Source: Chryseobacterium sp. LJ668 | Lineage (GTDB): Bacteria > Bacteroidota > Bacteroidia > Flavobacteriales > Weeksellaceae | Length of the DNA stretch: 64,000 bases | Assembly: GCF_019613955.1 (NCBI RefSeq) | Contig: NZ_CP080443.1 | Span: 3,023,001 to 3,087,000 of the forward strand | Reading direction: 5' to 3' | Shown here: positions 7,930 through 15,893 of the stretch, in pieces | How the letters are laid out: every line of letters starts with the position of its first letter | How positions within the stretch are numbered: the first letter of the stretch is position 1 | Notes under the pieces: generated by a model | Databases searched by the model: none | Seen by the model: only the letters and a program-made list of their open reading frames with translations | What the model was told of the DNA's origin: nothing | Made by a program: the position numbers and the translations under genes

Positions 7930-9075
7930 ATGATACAGCCAATCAAACATTTTGCAATCAATTGGGTCGATGGGATGAAAGTGTCTCAGAGACACCTGAA
8001 TGATCAGGATAATTTTTTAATTGATACCATAAGAGATGCCAATTCTCTGGCAATCACAACATACAATTACGGTCTGCTGCCTATTCCGAATGAGTTTACA
8101 GACAAAACCATTTTTGATGTTCACAATACGGCCACCAATGATGTGCAGTTGGTCATTAAACATTGCAGCGCAGTTACTCTTGCGGGATATAGAATTGAAT
8201 TGAAAGATAGGAGAGTAAGTGTAAAATCATTAGCCAAATCAATGAATTTGGATGAAGATCAGATTGATGGAGAATATTACATTATCATATCGGTAAACCC
8301 TTTTGATAAAGTTCCGTTTGGAGATATCGATCCCGAAGAAATTCCGCCACGTCATCCGAGCGCCCACCCAAATTACCATATCGAATTGCTGCAGGTTTCT
8401 TCACTGAACAGCAGTTATTCCGGAGGAAATTATCTGGTTGTAGGGAAGGTAGATTTTAAAGGAAATATCACTCAGGTCAATTCAACTTTCATTCCGCCCT
8501 GTACATCTGTGCAGAGTCATCCGGCTTTGATCGATTATTACAATGGATACGCTAAATCAATCGGAAATTTACAGCAATATGCCTTTAAAATTATTCAGAA
8601 AGCTTCTCATAAAAATCAGAATACAGCTTTGGCATTGAACGTAAAATCATTGTGTACTGTATTGGTCAATACATTTGGTGATATGTATTTTCAGTTCAGA
8701 AATGTAATTCCTTATCAAGCTCCTGTTTTTCTGATCGAGACTTTCGCTAAGCTGGCTCTACGAATGTACAATGCTACTCAGATTCTTGTCCCCGCAGAGC
8801 TTGAGGAAATGTTAAACTACAGCTTAGAATGGAGCGAAATTGCTCCTCACACTTTACTAAACCAATTGTCAACCGTTGCAGAAACAAATTACGATCATCA
8901 CAATTGTGGCGAGCCTCTTCTCTATATTCAGCAAATGCTAAAAAGTTTAGAAATTATTTTCTCTAAACTGAGCGAGCTGGATTATATCGGTCAAAGAAAA
9001 GAGAACATTATTGTCAACGAACAGGAAGTTTCTTCCAATACCAATCCGAAAAGAGGCTGGAGCGTTTTAGATTAA
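7930..9075 (+). CDS. tssK: Type VI secretion baseplate protein TssK (T6SS-iii type)
   Basis: A 381-residue protein starting with the TssK-like opening in which W13, DGM and RHLNDQD (residues 20-26) match the W-EGM-QH-QQQD segment of proteobacterial TssK. It continues through the two-lobed shell-like N-terminal domain, including IPPCTSV near 189-195, which corresponds to the IPPCL segment of the family. A helical middle and a shorter C-terminal part follow. TssK connects the T6SS baseplate to the membrane complex. It is the last gene of the tssG-tssN-tssK operon, closed by a bidirectional terminator. Proteobacterial TssK is about 440 residues, so this one is compact. Confidence 0.78.
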   Translation: MIQPIKHFAINWVDGMKVSQRHLNDQDNFLIDTIRDANSLAITTYNYGLLPIPNEFTDKTIFDVHNTATNDVQLVIKHCSAVTLAGYRIELKDRRVSVKSLAKSMNLDEDQIDGEYYIIISVNPFDKVPFGDIDPEEIPPRHPSAHPNYHIELLQVSSLNSSYSGGNYLVVGKVDFKGNITQVNSTFIPPCTSVQSHPALIDYYNGYAKSIGNLQQYAFKIIQKASHKNQNTALALNVKSLCTVLVNTFGDMYFQFRNVIPYQAPVFLIETFAKLALRMYNATQILVPAELEEMLNYSLEWSEIAPHTLLNQLSTVAETNYDHHNCGEPLLYIQQMLKSLEIIFSKLSELDYIGQRKENIIVNEQEVSSNTNPKRGWSVLD

Positions 9076-9093
9076 TCATCTTCTACTTAAAAT

Positions 9094-9130
9094 AAAAAAA
9101 TCCCAAACATTTACAGTTTAGGATTTTTTT
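9094..9130. terminator. Bidirectional terminator between tssK and the metal regulator
   Basis: AAAAATCCCAAAC pairs with GTTTAGGATTTTT around the 7-base loop ATTTACA, with one C-A mismatch. A runs and T runs flank both sides, so it can act on both convergent genes. Confidence 0.75.
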
Positions 9131-9140
9131 ATGCTTTAAA

Positions 9141-9794
9141 TTATTTTTTAACTAATATTTTTTCTGTTGCTTTCTTGCTTAAAACTTCCTGTTTTCCTTC
9201 AACTTCAACCGTTACCGATCTGTCGAAATCTTCAATCTTAATGATCTTAATTTTAGTATTCAAAAGAAGTTTTCTCTCGGTGAGATAATTCAGAAAAGCA
9301 TCATCGGATAAAGTTACAGAGGCAAAAACTACATTTTCACCTACTTTGCAGGCGCTCAGTTTCTGAAGATCCTGGGAAATAATATTTCCGTCTTTATCGG
9401 GAATTGGCTCACCGTGCGGATCAAATTCCGGATGATCCAAAATTTCATCCATTTTATCAAAAAATATTTTAGAATGTACATGTTCTAGCTGCTCGGCAAT
9501 CTCGTGTACATTTTCCCAGCCAAAATTCATTTTTTTCACCAGAAACATTTCAGTCAATCTATGTTTTCTCACGACCAAAGCTGCTTCACGTCTGCCTTTT
9601 TCAGTGACTTTCAGGGGTTTGTAAGTTTCATACACCACCCATTTTTTTTCTGAAAATTTCTTCATCATATTATTAACGCTCGGCATTTTCACATTAAGAA
9701 ATTTGCTGAGTTCGTTAATCGTCACTTTTCCTTCATTGTCAACTAAATGAAACAAAGCCTTCAGATAATTTTCTTCGGTTAATGTTGTTTTCAA
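9141..9794 (-). CDS. Metal-dependent transcriptional regulator (MntR/DtxR family)
   Basis: A 217-residue DtxR/MntR-type repressor. The winged helix spans about residues 1-65 (LTEENYLKAL, then recognition helix MPSVNNMMKKF), the metal-binding dimerisation domain about 66-140 (RLTEMFLVKKM, the HEIAEQLEHVHS helix, DHPEFDPHGEPIP), and a C-terminal FeoA/SH3-like domain follows. Such proteins sense Mn(II) or Fe(II) and repress uptake genes. The start is TTG at 9794: the frame has a stop six codons upstream, no ATG exists before the HTH, and family members begin just before LTEENYLKAL. A palindrome directly upstream covers the promoter -7 element, which suggests autoregulation. No transporter gene is adjacent. 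Confidence 0.88.
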   Translation of the reverse strand: MKTTLTEENYLKALFHLVDNEGKVTINELSKFLNVKMPSVNNMMKKFSEKKWVVYETYKPLKVTEKGRREAALVVRKHRLTEMFLVKKMNFGWENVHEIAEQLEHVHSKIFFDKMDEILDHPEFDPHGEPIPDKDGNIISQDLQKLSACKVGENVVFASVTLSDDAFLNYLTERKLLLNTKIKIIKIEDFDRSVTVEVEGKQEVLSKKATEKILVKK

Positions 9795-9796
9795 AA

Positions 9797-9826
9797 TGTT
9801 AGATGATTTTCATTACAAATCTAACA
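9797..9826 (-). promoter_or_regulatory. Candidate autoregulatory operator over the metal-regulator promoter
   Basis: TGTTAGAT (9797-9804) and ATCTAACA (9819-9826) are perfect inverted arms separated by 14 bp. The minus-strand -7 element TAGATTTG (9823-9816) lies inside the right arm, and the start TTG is 3 bp beyond the left arm. A repressor bound here would block the promoter. Confidence 0.6.
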
Positions 9827-9866
9827 AAATATTATTTAAAATTAAAGTTTGTTGTTTTAAGTTTTT

Positions 9867-9874
9867 TAATTTTG
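9867..9874 (+). promoter_or_regulatory. Possible -7 element TAATTTTG just before the aldolase gene
   Basis: TAATTTTG matches TAnnTTTG, but its last base is only 5 bp before the ATG at 9879, so transcription from it would give a leaderless or nearly leaderless mRNA. Confidence 0.35.
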
Positions 9875-9878
9875 TACT

Positions 9879-10910
9879 ATGAAATTTTCTTTTAAAAACG
9901 ACTATTCTGAGGGTTGTCATCCCAAAATTCTTGAAGCACTTTTACGGTATAATCTCGACCAGCAAGCGGGATATGGAGAAGATGAATATTCTCTAAAAGC
10001 AAAAAAAATAATCAAAGAAAAGCTTAACAATAAAGACGCTTCGATTTATTTTGTATCGGGAGGAACTCAGGCAAATCTCATTGTAATTTCTTCTGTTCTG
10101 AAGCCGTATCAGTGTGTTATTTCTGCATCTACAGGCCACATTTTAAATAATGAAACAGGTGCTATTGAGGCAACCGGACATAAAATTTTAAATGTAGAAA
10201 CTGAAGATGGTAAATTAAAACCTTCCGATATTCAGCCGGTTTTAGATAATCATAACAATATTCCGCATCAGGTAATGCCAAAATTGGTATATATCTCAAA
10301 TTCTACTGAGCTTGGAACCATATATAGTAAAGAAGAATTGCAAAATCTTTCAGAATTTTGTCGTTTGAATAATTTGTATTTATTTATGGATGGAGCAAGA
10401 TTAGGACATGCACTGACTTCTGAAATAAATGATCTAAACCTTGAAAATTTAGGAAAACTAACAGATGTGTTTTATCTGGGGGGAACCAAAAACGGAGCAT
10501 TAATAGGAGAGGCGATTATCATCAATAATCAGCTTTTACAGGAAGATTTCGCATTTAATATAAAGCAGAAAGGTGCCTTACTGGCAAAAGGAAGACTTCT
10601 CGGAATTCAGTTTTTAGAACTGATGAAAGATGATTTATATTTTGATCTTGCAAAACACGCCAATCAACAGGCCATGAAAATTAAAAATGTTTTGTTAGAA
10701 AGGGGAGTCCAGTTTCTTTCAGAGACTTTTACCAATCAGATTTTTCCAATTTTAAACCATAAACTAATTGATGTTTTATCAGAAAAGTTTCAATTTTATG
10801 TATGGAAAGATGTGAATGAAGATTATTCTGCAGTTCGTTTAATTACATCATGGAATACGAGCGATGAAGCTGTGAGTGATTTTATAAAAATTATAGATCA
10901 TCATTTATAA
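9879..10910 (+). CDS. PLP-dependent threonine aldolase-like enzyme (beta-eliminating lyase family)
   Basis: A 343-residue fold-type I PLP enzyme of the low-specificity L-threonine aldolase family, which cleaves L-threonine or L-allo-threonine to glycine and acetaldehyde. Visible landmarks are FKNDYSEGCHP at the start, YGEDEYS near 33-39, the phosphate-binding SGGTQAN near 60-66, LFMDGARLGHAL near 170-181 carrying the PLP Asp and Arg, and the Schiff-base lysine in YLGGTKNGAL near 200. Length matches the family. Related aminotransferase-like lyases look similar, so substrate specificity is not certain. The gene stands alone between the metal regulator and a bidirectional terminator. Confidence 0.85.
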   Translation: MKFSFKNDYSEGCHPKILEALLRYNLDQQAGYGEDEYSLKAKKIIKEKLNNKDASIYFVSGGTQANLIVISSVLKPYQCVISASTGHILNNETGAIEATGHKILNVETEDGKLKPSDIQPVLDNHNNIPHQVMPKLVYISNSTELGTIYSKEELQNLSEFCRLNNLYLFMDGARLGHALTSEINDLNLENLGKLTDVFYLGGTKNGALIGEAIIINNQLLQEDFAFNIKQKGALLAKGRLLGIQFLELMKDDLYFDLAKHANQQAMKIKNVLLERGVQFLSETFTNQIFPILNHKLIDVLSEKFQFYVWKDVNEDYSAVRLITSWNTSDEAVSDFIKIIDHHL

Positions 10911-10912
10911 AT

Positions 10913-10948
10913 AAAAAAATGCAGTTCAATTGAACTGCATTTTTTTTC
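10913..10948. terminator. Strong bidirectional terminator
   Basis: A near-perfect palindrome: ATGCAGTTCA pairs with TGAACTGCAT, flanked by A7 on the left and T8 on the right, between convergent genes. Confidence 0.9.
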
Positions 10949-10962
10949 ATATTATTGAAATG

Positions 10963-11466
10963 TTATTTTAAAGCTTTCAAAACCATTGCACAATCCGTGG
11001 TTTTGAGTTTTTGATCTTCTTTGTAAGCAACTTTTGTTTCATCAGCATATTTCATCTGGCCGTTATCATCTTTTTGATTGCCAATTCCTTCCAGTAAATT
11101 TCCATCTTTCTGAACGAAAAATATATCTCTTTTACTGGTCGTACCTTCAGAAGCAAATTCATAAGTCAGTTTTAGTGTGTCACCAGATTTAAAGCCGGTA
11201 AGCTCGCCCGTAGAACTGTCTTTTTCACTGTTTTTGTACCTCATTTTTCCTGTTACAGTTCCTAAATTATCATCAATACTTACAAAAACACTGTCTTTTC
11301 CGGTAACTCCCAAGTAGCAGCTTGATTTTGTTCCCAACGTATCAATTACCTTTTCTGTAGTATCTGTTAAAGAATCTGAATTTGTGACCGGCGTAGTTGT
11401 TTCGGTTTTCTTATTACAATTCAACAGAAAAATTGATAACGAACTTAAAAAGATATACTTTTTCAT
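10963..11466 (-). CDS. Hypothetical lipoprotein
   Basis: A 167-residue predicted lipoprotein of unknown function. The N-terminus MKKYIFLSSLSIFLLNC gives a short signal with a lipobox ending at C17, followed by an Asn/Lys then Thr/Ser-rich linker (about 20-45). The rest is a small beta-rich domain with repeated G-L/V-T-G turns (GVTGKD, GTVTGKM, GELTGF) resembling lipocalin-like or META-like envelope proteins; two further cysteines (about C50 and C159) could form a disulfide. I do not recognise the family. No operon partner is seen; the 589-bp region upstream holds its promoter. Confidence 0.75.
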   Translation of the reverse strand: MKKYIFLSSLSIFLLNCNKKTETTTPVTNSDSLTDTTEKVIDTLGTKSSCYLGVTGKDSVFVSIDDNLGTVTGKMRYKNSEKDSSTGELTGFKSGDTLKLTYEFASEGTTSKRDIFFVQKDGNLLEGIGNQKDDNGQMKYADETKVAYKEDQKLKTTDCAMVLKALK

Positions 11467-12055
11467 AGCTTTTATTTTATGTTAATTTGATTTCGCTTTG
11501 CTAAAATAATGATTGTATTCTGAATGATCTAAATATTTTATAATAAATAGATTGACAATTTATGATCTAAGTATGAAAAGCCGCTAATCTGAAAACAGTA
11601 ATCGCTGAGAATCGATTATAGATATTTTGATAGGATGTTGATCGTAATTTTATGAAGATTTAGATGTTAGAAGATAAAATACGCCATTTTTAAAAAGTCC
11701 TATAATTTATATTATGTTAAATAGGATATTTTTCAGGATTCTGTTTCTGGTATTATAAACATCATTTTATCATTATTGTAATCAGCTCTAGTTATTAATT
11801 ATTTCTTATAGATCAACTACTTATGGCATTGTTCCACATTTATTGTTTCATGGTTGATCTTTTTTTAAAAAATAATTATTATAAAATTATAATGCCTTTT
11901 CTATTCTATAAATATTTTTATAAAATTGGCTTTTCTGCTTATTTTTCAATTTCTCATTGTTTTGGCTACAACAATCATTGATTCAGTCACAATTGCTTTT
12001 CTAGCTTTTCACAACTTTGCATTGTAATAATTAAACAATTTAAAACAATCAAAAA
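11467..12055. other. 589-bp gene-free region with regulatory sites
   Basis: No open frame with a start, a plausible protein and codon use like its neighbours is seen on either strand. The left end must hold the lipoprotein promoter (the minus strand reads AGCAAAGCGAAATC). The right end holds the element shared with the region before 13956 (see 11964-12023). The middle is AT-rich without clear repeats. Confidence 0.6.
11964..12023 (+). promoter_or_regulatory. Shared AraC-type operator/promoter element, copy A
   Basis: GGCTACAA (11964-11971) is followed exactly 21 bp later by AGTCACAA (11985-11992), and 48 bp after the first half-site by CAACTTTGCATT (12012-12023), which resembles the TAnnTTTG -7 element. 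The same parts occur at the same spacing before 13956. Two half-sites two helical turns apart are typical for AraC-family activators. Confidence 0.55.
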
Positions 12056-12895
12056 ATGGACACAAAAAAAGTATGGTTCGTGACAGGTGCTTCAAAAGGT
12101 TTAGGCTTAACCTTAGTAAAAAGATTATTAGCTGATGGTCATTCAGTAGCCGCTACGTCAAGAAGCCTTTCTGATCTTCAGAATGCAATCAGTGAGGAAA
12201 ATTCAATGTTTCTTCCGCTGGAAGTTGATCTGATCAATGAAGACAGTATTGAAGAAGCCGTATCAAAAACCATCCGGAAATTCGGCAAAATAGATGTTAC
12301 TGTTAACAATGCGGGATACGGACAATTGGGAACTTTGGAAGAAACGACAGATCAGGAAGGCCGTCAGAATTTCGATACCAATGTCTTCGGCTCACTCAAT
12401 ATCATCAGAAAAGTAATGCCCTATCTCAGAAAACAAAATAGCGGATTGATCATCAATATTGCTTCCATTGGTGGATTAACAGGAGATTTTGCCGGCTGGG
12501 GAATTTACTGCGCAACAAAATTTGCTGTGGTAGGCTTTACTGAAGCTTTGGCGGCTGAAGTAAAAGAATTTGGTGTGCATGCAACAGTTGTCTATCCAGG
12601 ATATTTCAGAACATATTTCTTAACCGGTGGCTCACTTCGTACCCCGAAAAATGAAATTGAAGAATATACTCTTGCAAGACAACTTCAAGTTGTACATGAG
12701 AAAGAGATTAATGGAAACCAACCCGGAGATCCCGAAAAAGCAGCTTTGGCATTAATAAAACTTTCCGAAATGCAGAATCCACCGGTTCATTTGGTTTTAG
12801 GTTCTGATGCATTTCAGATCGCCGGAAATAAATTAAATGCACTTCAGAATGAAATTTCTGATTTTAAAACTTTAAGTAATTCTACAGATTACTAA
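12056..12895 (+). CDS. Short-chain dehydrogenase/reductase (classical SDR)
   Basis: A 279-residue classical SDR. The cofactor motif TGASKGLG is at about 10-17, NNAG near 85-88, the catalytic Ser lies in INIASIGGL near 135, and YxxxK is YCATK near 150-154. The long C-terminal part after PGYFRTYF is typical of the oxidoreductase group that reduces small carbonyl compounds with NADP(H); the substrate is unknown. It is followed, after a hairpin, by an AraC regulator in the same direction, and the pair is mirrored by the gene pair at 13956-15809. The shared upstream element suggests activation by one or both AraC proteins. Confidence 0.9.
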   Translation: MDTKKVWFVTGASKGLGLTLVKRLLADGHSVAATSRSLSDLQNAISEENSMFLPLEVDLINEDSIEEAVSKTIRKFGKIDVTVNNAGYGQLGTLEETTDQEGRQNFDTNVFGSLNIIRKVMPYLRKQNSGLIINIASIGGLTGDFAGWGIYCATKFAVVGFTEALAAEVKEFGVHATVVYPGYFRTYFLTGGSLRTPKNEIEEYTLARQLQVVHEKEINGNQPGDPEKAALALIKLSEMQNPPVHLVLGSDAFQIAGNKLNALQNEISDFKTLSNSTDY

Positions 12896-12903
12896 ATTTG
12901 TTT

Positions 12904-12935
12904 AGGCAACAGTCTTTTGCTGTTGCCTATAATTT
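12904..12935 (+). terminator. Hairpin between the SDR and its AraC gene
   Basis: AGGCAACAG (12904-12912) pairs perfectly with CTGTTGCCT (12920-12928), followed by ATAATTTTT. It ends 16 bp before the araC start, so it may only attenuate read-through. Confidence 0.7.
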
Positions 12936-12943
12936 TTAAAGCT

Positions 12944-13858
12944 ATGAACAACAGAAAATTATATACCATTGATACCATCTCAGAATTTCATAGAATTTCG
13001 GGATTACCAAAGCCACAGCACCCCCTGATCAGCCTCGTAGACTACAGTTTAGTTGAATATCAGATTGATGAGCCGGAAATCAGCTGGATTCAGGATTTGT
13101 ATTTTATGGGTTTCAAAAGAGGAATACAGGGGAAACTTCATTATGGGCAAAGCTTATATGATTTTGACGAAGGACTGATGTGTTTTATTGCTCCAAGACA
13201 ATTGGTAAAAATGGTCATCAGTAAATATGATACAAAACCTTCAGGTTATCTTTTGGCCTTCCACCCGGATTTTATCTGGAATACACCTCTGGCAAAAACA
13301 ATCAGCAACTACAAATTTTTTGGATATGATGTAAACGAAGCGCTTTTTCTTTCCGAAAAAGAAGAAGAAACTTTGATTGGTCTTTTTAAAGGAATTGAAA
13401 AAGAATATCAGTCGGGAATTGACCAGTTTACTCAAAACATTATTATTTCACAGATTGAAGTTATTCTCAATTATTGTGAAAGGTTTTATCAACGTCAATT
13501 TATTACCCGAAAAAAGACAAATCATCAGATTTTAGATAAATTAGAAGGTATTCTCGAAAATTATTTTAATGGTGATATCATTGATAAAGGTTTACCAACC
13601 GCCAATTTTATCGCAGAATCGCTTAATATTTCGACCAATTATCTAGGAAGTTTATTAAAATCTCTGACCGGACAAACCACGCAACAGCATATTCACGGAA
13701 AACTAATCGAAAAAGCAAAGGAAAAACTAACAACAACTGATCTTTCGGTAAGTGAAATCGCTTATGAGCTCGGATTTGAACATTCGCAGTCATTCAGTAA
13801 ATTGTTTAAAGCAAAAACGGACATTTCACCTTTGGAATTCAGGAAATCATTTAATTAA
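12944..13858 (+). CDS. AraC family transcriptional regulator 1
   Basis: A 304-residue AraC-type regulator: an N-terminal cupin-like sensing domain with FDEGLMCFIAPRQ near 85-97 and a C-terminal double HTH (about 200-300) with the family signature LSVSEIAYELGF and FSKLFKAKTDISPLEFRK. The start is the ATG at 12944; an upstream TTG in frame lies inside the terminator hairpin. Its paralogue at 14895 has the same length, and their last 35 or so residues are almost identical although the DNA differs at many third positions. It probably controls the SDR upstream and possibly the second module. Confidence 0.92.
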   Translation: MNNRKLYTIDTISEFHRISGLPKPQHPLISLVDYSLVEYQIDEPEISWIQDLYFMGFKRGIQGKLHYGQSLYDFDEGLMCFIAPRQLVKMVISKYDTKPSGYLLAFHPDFIWNTPLAKTISNYKFFGYDVNEALFLSEKEEETLIGLFKGIEKEYQSGIDQFTQNIIISQIEVILNYCERFYQRQFITRKKTNHQILDKLEGILENYFNGDIIDKGLPTANFIAESLNISTNYLGSLLKSLTGQTTQQHIHGKLIEKAKEKLTTTDLSVSEIAYELGFEHSQSFSKLFKAKTDISPLEFRKSFN

Positions 13859-13878
13859 ATTTAATTCCACAACTTTTC

Positions 13879-13938
13879 GGCTACAAGAAAAGACTTTTTG
13901 GATACAGTCGTCATCAAACGAAACAGCAACTTTGCATT
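13879..13938 (+). promoter_or_regulatory. Shared AraC-type operator/promoter element, copy B
   Basis: GGCTACAA (13879-13886) and GGATACAG (13900-13907) form direct half-sites 21 bp apart, and CAACTTTGCATT (13927-13938) lies 48 bp after the first half-site, matching copy A at 11964 in sequence and spacing. Confidence 0.55.
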
Positions 13939-13955
13939 ATAAAATATGATTTACA

Positions 13956-14855
13956 ATGAAAGTATTTGTTACAGGCGCTACAGGTTTCGTAGGAACTGCC
14001 GTAGTACAGGAATTATTAAATTCAGGACACCAGGTTTTAGGCTTGGCACGTTCAGAAGAATCGGCAAACAAATTAATTGATGCAGGCGCAGAAGCTCATC
14101 ATGGAGATTTAAATAATTTTGAAAGTCTGAAATCTGGAGCTGCCATCTCTGATGCAGTGATTCACTTAGGATTTGTCCACGATTTCTCACGATTTGAGCA
14201 AATGTGTCATCTTGACGGCCAAGTGATTGAAAACATTGGCGATGCATTATTGGGAACAGATAAACCTTTTCTCATCACTTCAGGTACTGCCCTTTTTTCC
14301 AAAGATGGAACCACAATAGAAACAGACCGCTCTGTGAATCCGCATCCGAGAATAGCAACAGAAAATGCTGCAGATGCTATTGCCGAAAAAGGCGTGAAAG
14401 TTGCGGTAATAAGGTTATCGCCATCTGTTCACGGCAGAAGCGATATTATTGGTTTTGTCCCGACATTGATAAGAATTGCAAGAGAAACAGGTAAATCTGC
14501 AGTAATCAATGGCGGGAATAATTTCTGGCCGGCTGTTCACAAATTAGATGCTGCAAAATTATACCGATTGGCTCTGGAAAAACCTTTTGTAAGCGGTACA
14601 AGATATCATGCGGTATCAGAGCAGGGCATTCCATTGAAAGAAATTGCAGGATTCATTGCAGAAAAGTTGCAGGTTCCCGTTGTCTCACTTAATTCTGATG
14701 AAGCGGCTGAACATTTTGGCTGGTTTGCCCATTTTGCAAAGCTTAACAATTTGACTTCAAGCGAAGAAACCAGAAAGGTATTAAACTGGTTTCCTCACCA
14801 TCCAACTTTGATGGAAGATCTTCAAAGTGATGTGTATTTCCCTGAAAAACAATAA
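13956..14855 (+). CDS. Extended/atypical SDR, NAD(P)-dependent epimerase/reductase family
   Basis: A 299-residue NAD(P)-binding protein with the extended-SDR motif TGATGFVG at 6-13. It carries HLGFVHDF near 70, a truncated active-site region (SGTALFS near 109, without a canonical YxxxK) and VIRLSPSVHG near 152, as in the atypical NAD-dependent epimerase/dihydroflavonol-reductase-like group common in Bacteroidota. The reaction is unknown. It forms a module with the AraC gene 39 bp downstream and shares its upstream element with the SDR at 12056, so the two modules look like a duplicated regulatory arrangement with different enzymes attached. Confidence 0.87.
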   Translation: MKVFVTGATGFVGTAVVQELLNSGHQVLGLARSEESANKLIDAGAEAHHGDLNNFESLKSGAAISDAVIHLGFVHDFSRFEQMCHLDGQVIENIGDALLGTDKPFLITSGTALFSKDGTTIETDRSVNPHPRIATENAADAIAEKGVKVAVIRLSPSVHGRSDIIGFVPTLIRIARETGKSAVINGGNNFWPAVHKLDAAKLYRLALEKPFVSGTRYHAVSEQGIPLKEIAGFIAEKLQVPVVSLNSDEAAEHFGWFAHFAKLNNLTSSEETRKVLNWFPHHPTLMEDLQSDVYFPEKQ

Positions 14856-14894
14856 TTTATATTTATTGATTACATTTGATTAAAAATTAAACCG

Positions 14895-15809
14895 ATGTCT
14901 GACATGCCAATTAGAATAAAGACCATATCTCAATTCCACTCTTTACGGGGATTGCCAAAGCCAAAACATCCGCTCATCAGTGTAATCAATTTTGGCGATA
15001 TGACAATCGCACCCGAAAATGGAAAACAGAGTTTATTATTTGATTTTTACATGATATCGGTAAAAAGAGATATGACGCATAAATATACTTACGGTCAGCT
15101 CGATTATGATTTTGATGAAGGCGTTATGTTTTGCATGGCGCCTCATCAGATCTTAAGTATCACAAGGGAAGAGGATAGCAAAAATCCGTCCGGCTGGGCC
15201 TTGATGATTCATCCGGATTTTCTTTGGAGCACTTCAATGGCCAATGCAATGAAGAAATATGAATTTTTTGAATACTCGGTAAACGAAGCCCTTTTTTTGT
15301 CTGAGGACGAGGAGCTGAAAGTTGGGCAGATCATTGAAAACATCAAAGAAGAATACCAGTCAAATATTGATCGGTTCAGCCAGAATATCATTATTTCTCA
15401 GCTGGAAACGCTTTTGAATTATTGCGAACGTTTTTACCAGCGTCAATTTATTACCCGCCAAAAAGCCAATCATCAATTCTTGGAACGTTTAGAAATTCTG
15501 CTCACGGATTATTTTACTGCAGATCATTTTACTTTTACAGGATTGCCGAGTGTACAGTTTCTTTCTGAAAAACTGAATATGTCGCCAAAATATATGCGCA
15601 GTCTGCTGAAAACATTAACAGGACAGACCACTCAGCAGCATATCCACGAAAAAGTAATCGCAATTGCTAAAGAAAAATTATCGACAACGGATCTTTCGAT
15701 AAGTGAAATCGCTTATGAGCTGGGTTTTGAGCACTCACAATCTTTCAGTAAATTATTTAAAGCAAAAACAGATATTTCGCCTTTAGAATTCAGAAAGTCG
15801 TTTAGCTAA
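14895..15809 (+). CDS. AraC family transcriptional regulator 2 (paralogue of 12944)
   Basis: A 304-residue AraC-type regulator, co-linear with the one at 12944: the same KPKHPLIS opening, FDEGVMFCMAPHQ in the cupin domain, NYCERFYQRQFITR before the DNA-binding domain, and the HTH end LSISEIAYELGF...DISPLEFRKSF. The sensing domains differ much more than the HTH domains, so the two proteins probably read the same operator but respond to different signals. It lies 39 bp behind the NAD(P)-dependent epimerase-like gene and 84 bp before the DUF2071 gene. Confidence 0.92.
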   Translation: MSDMPIRIKTISQFHSLRGLPKPKHPLISVINFGDMTIAPENGKQSLLFDFYMISVKRDMTHKYTYGQLDYDFDEGVMFCMAPHQILSITREEDSKNPSGWALMIHPDFLWSTSMANAMKKYEFFEYSVNEALFLSEDEELKVGQIIENIKEEYQSNIDRFSQNIIISQLETLLNYCERFYQRQFITRQKANHQFLERLEILLTDYFTADHFTFTGLPSVQFLSEKLNMSPKYMRSLLKTLTGQTTQQHIHEKVIAIAKEKLSTTDLSISEIAYELGFEHSQSFSKLFKAKTDISPLEFRKSFS

Positions 15810-15893
15810 TGAGATTAGGCAGCGAAATACTTTTATTGGAATCAAAGTAATCGATAGTCTTTAAACGTTTTAAATATATAAACATCATTTAGC

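Noticed and set aside
12917..12943. Earlier TTG start for AraC regulator 1
   Set aside because: The TTG is inside the perfect terminator hairpin, and the paralogue has exactly 304 residues when counted from the later ATG.
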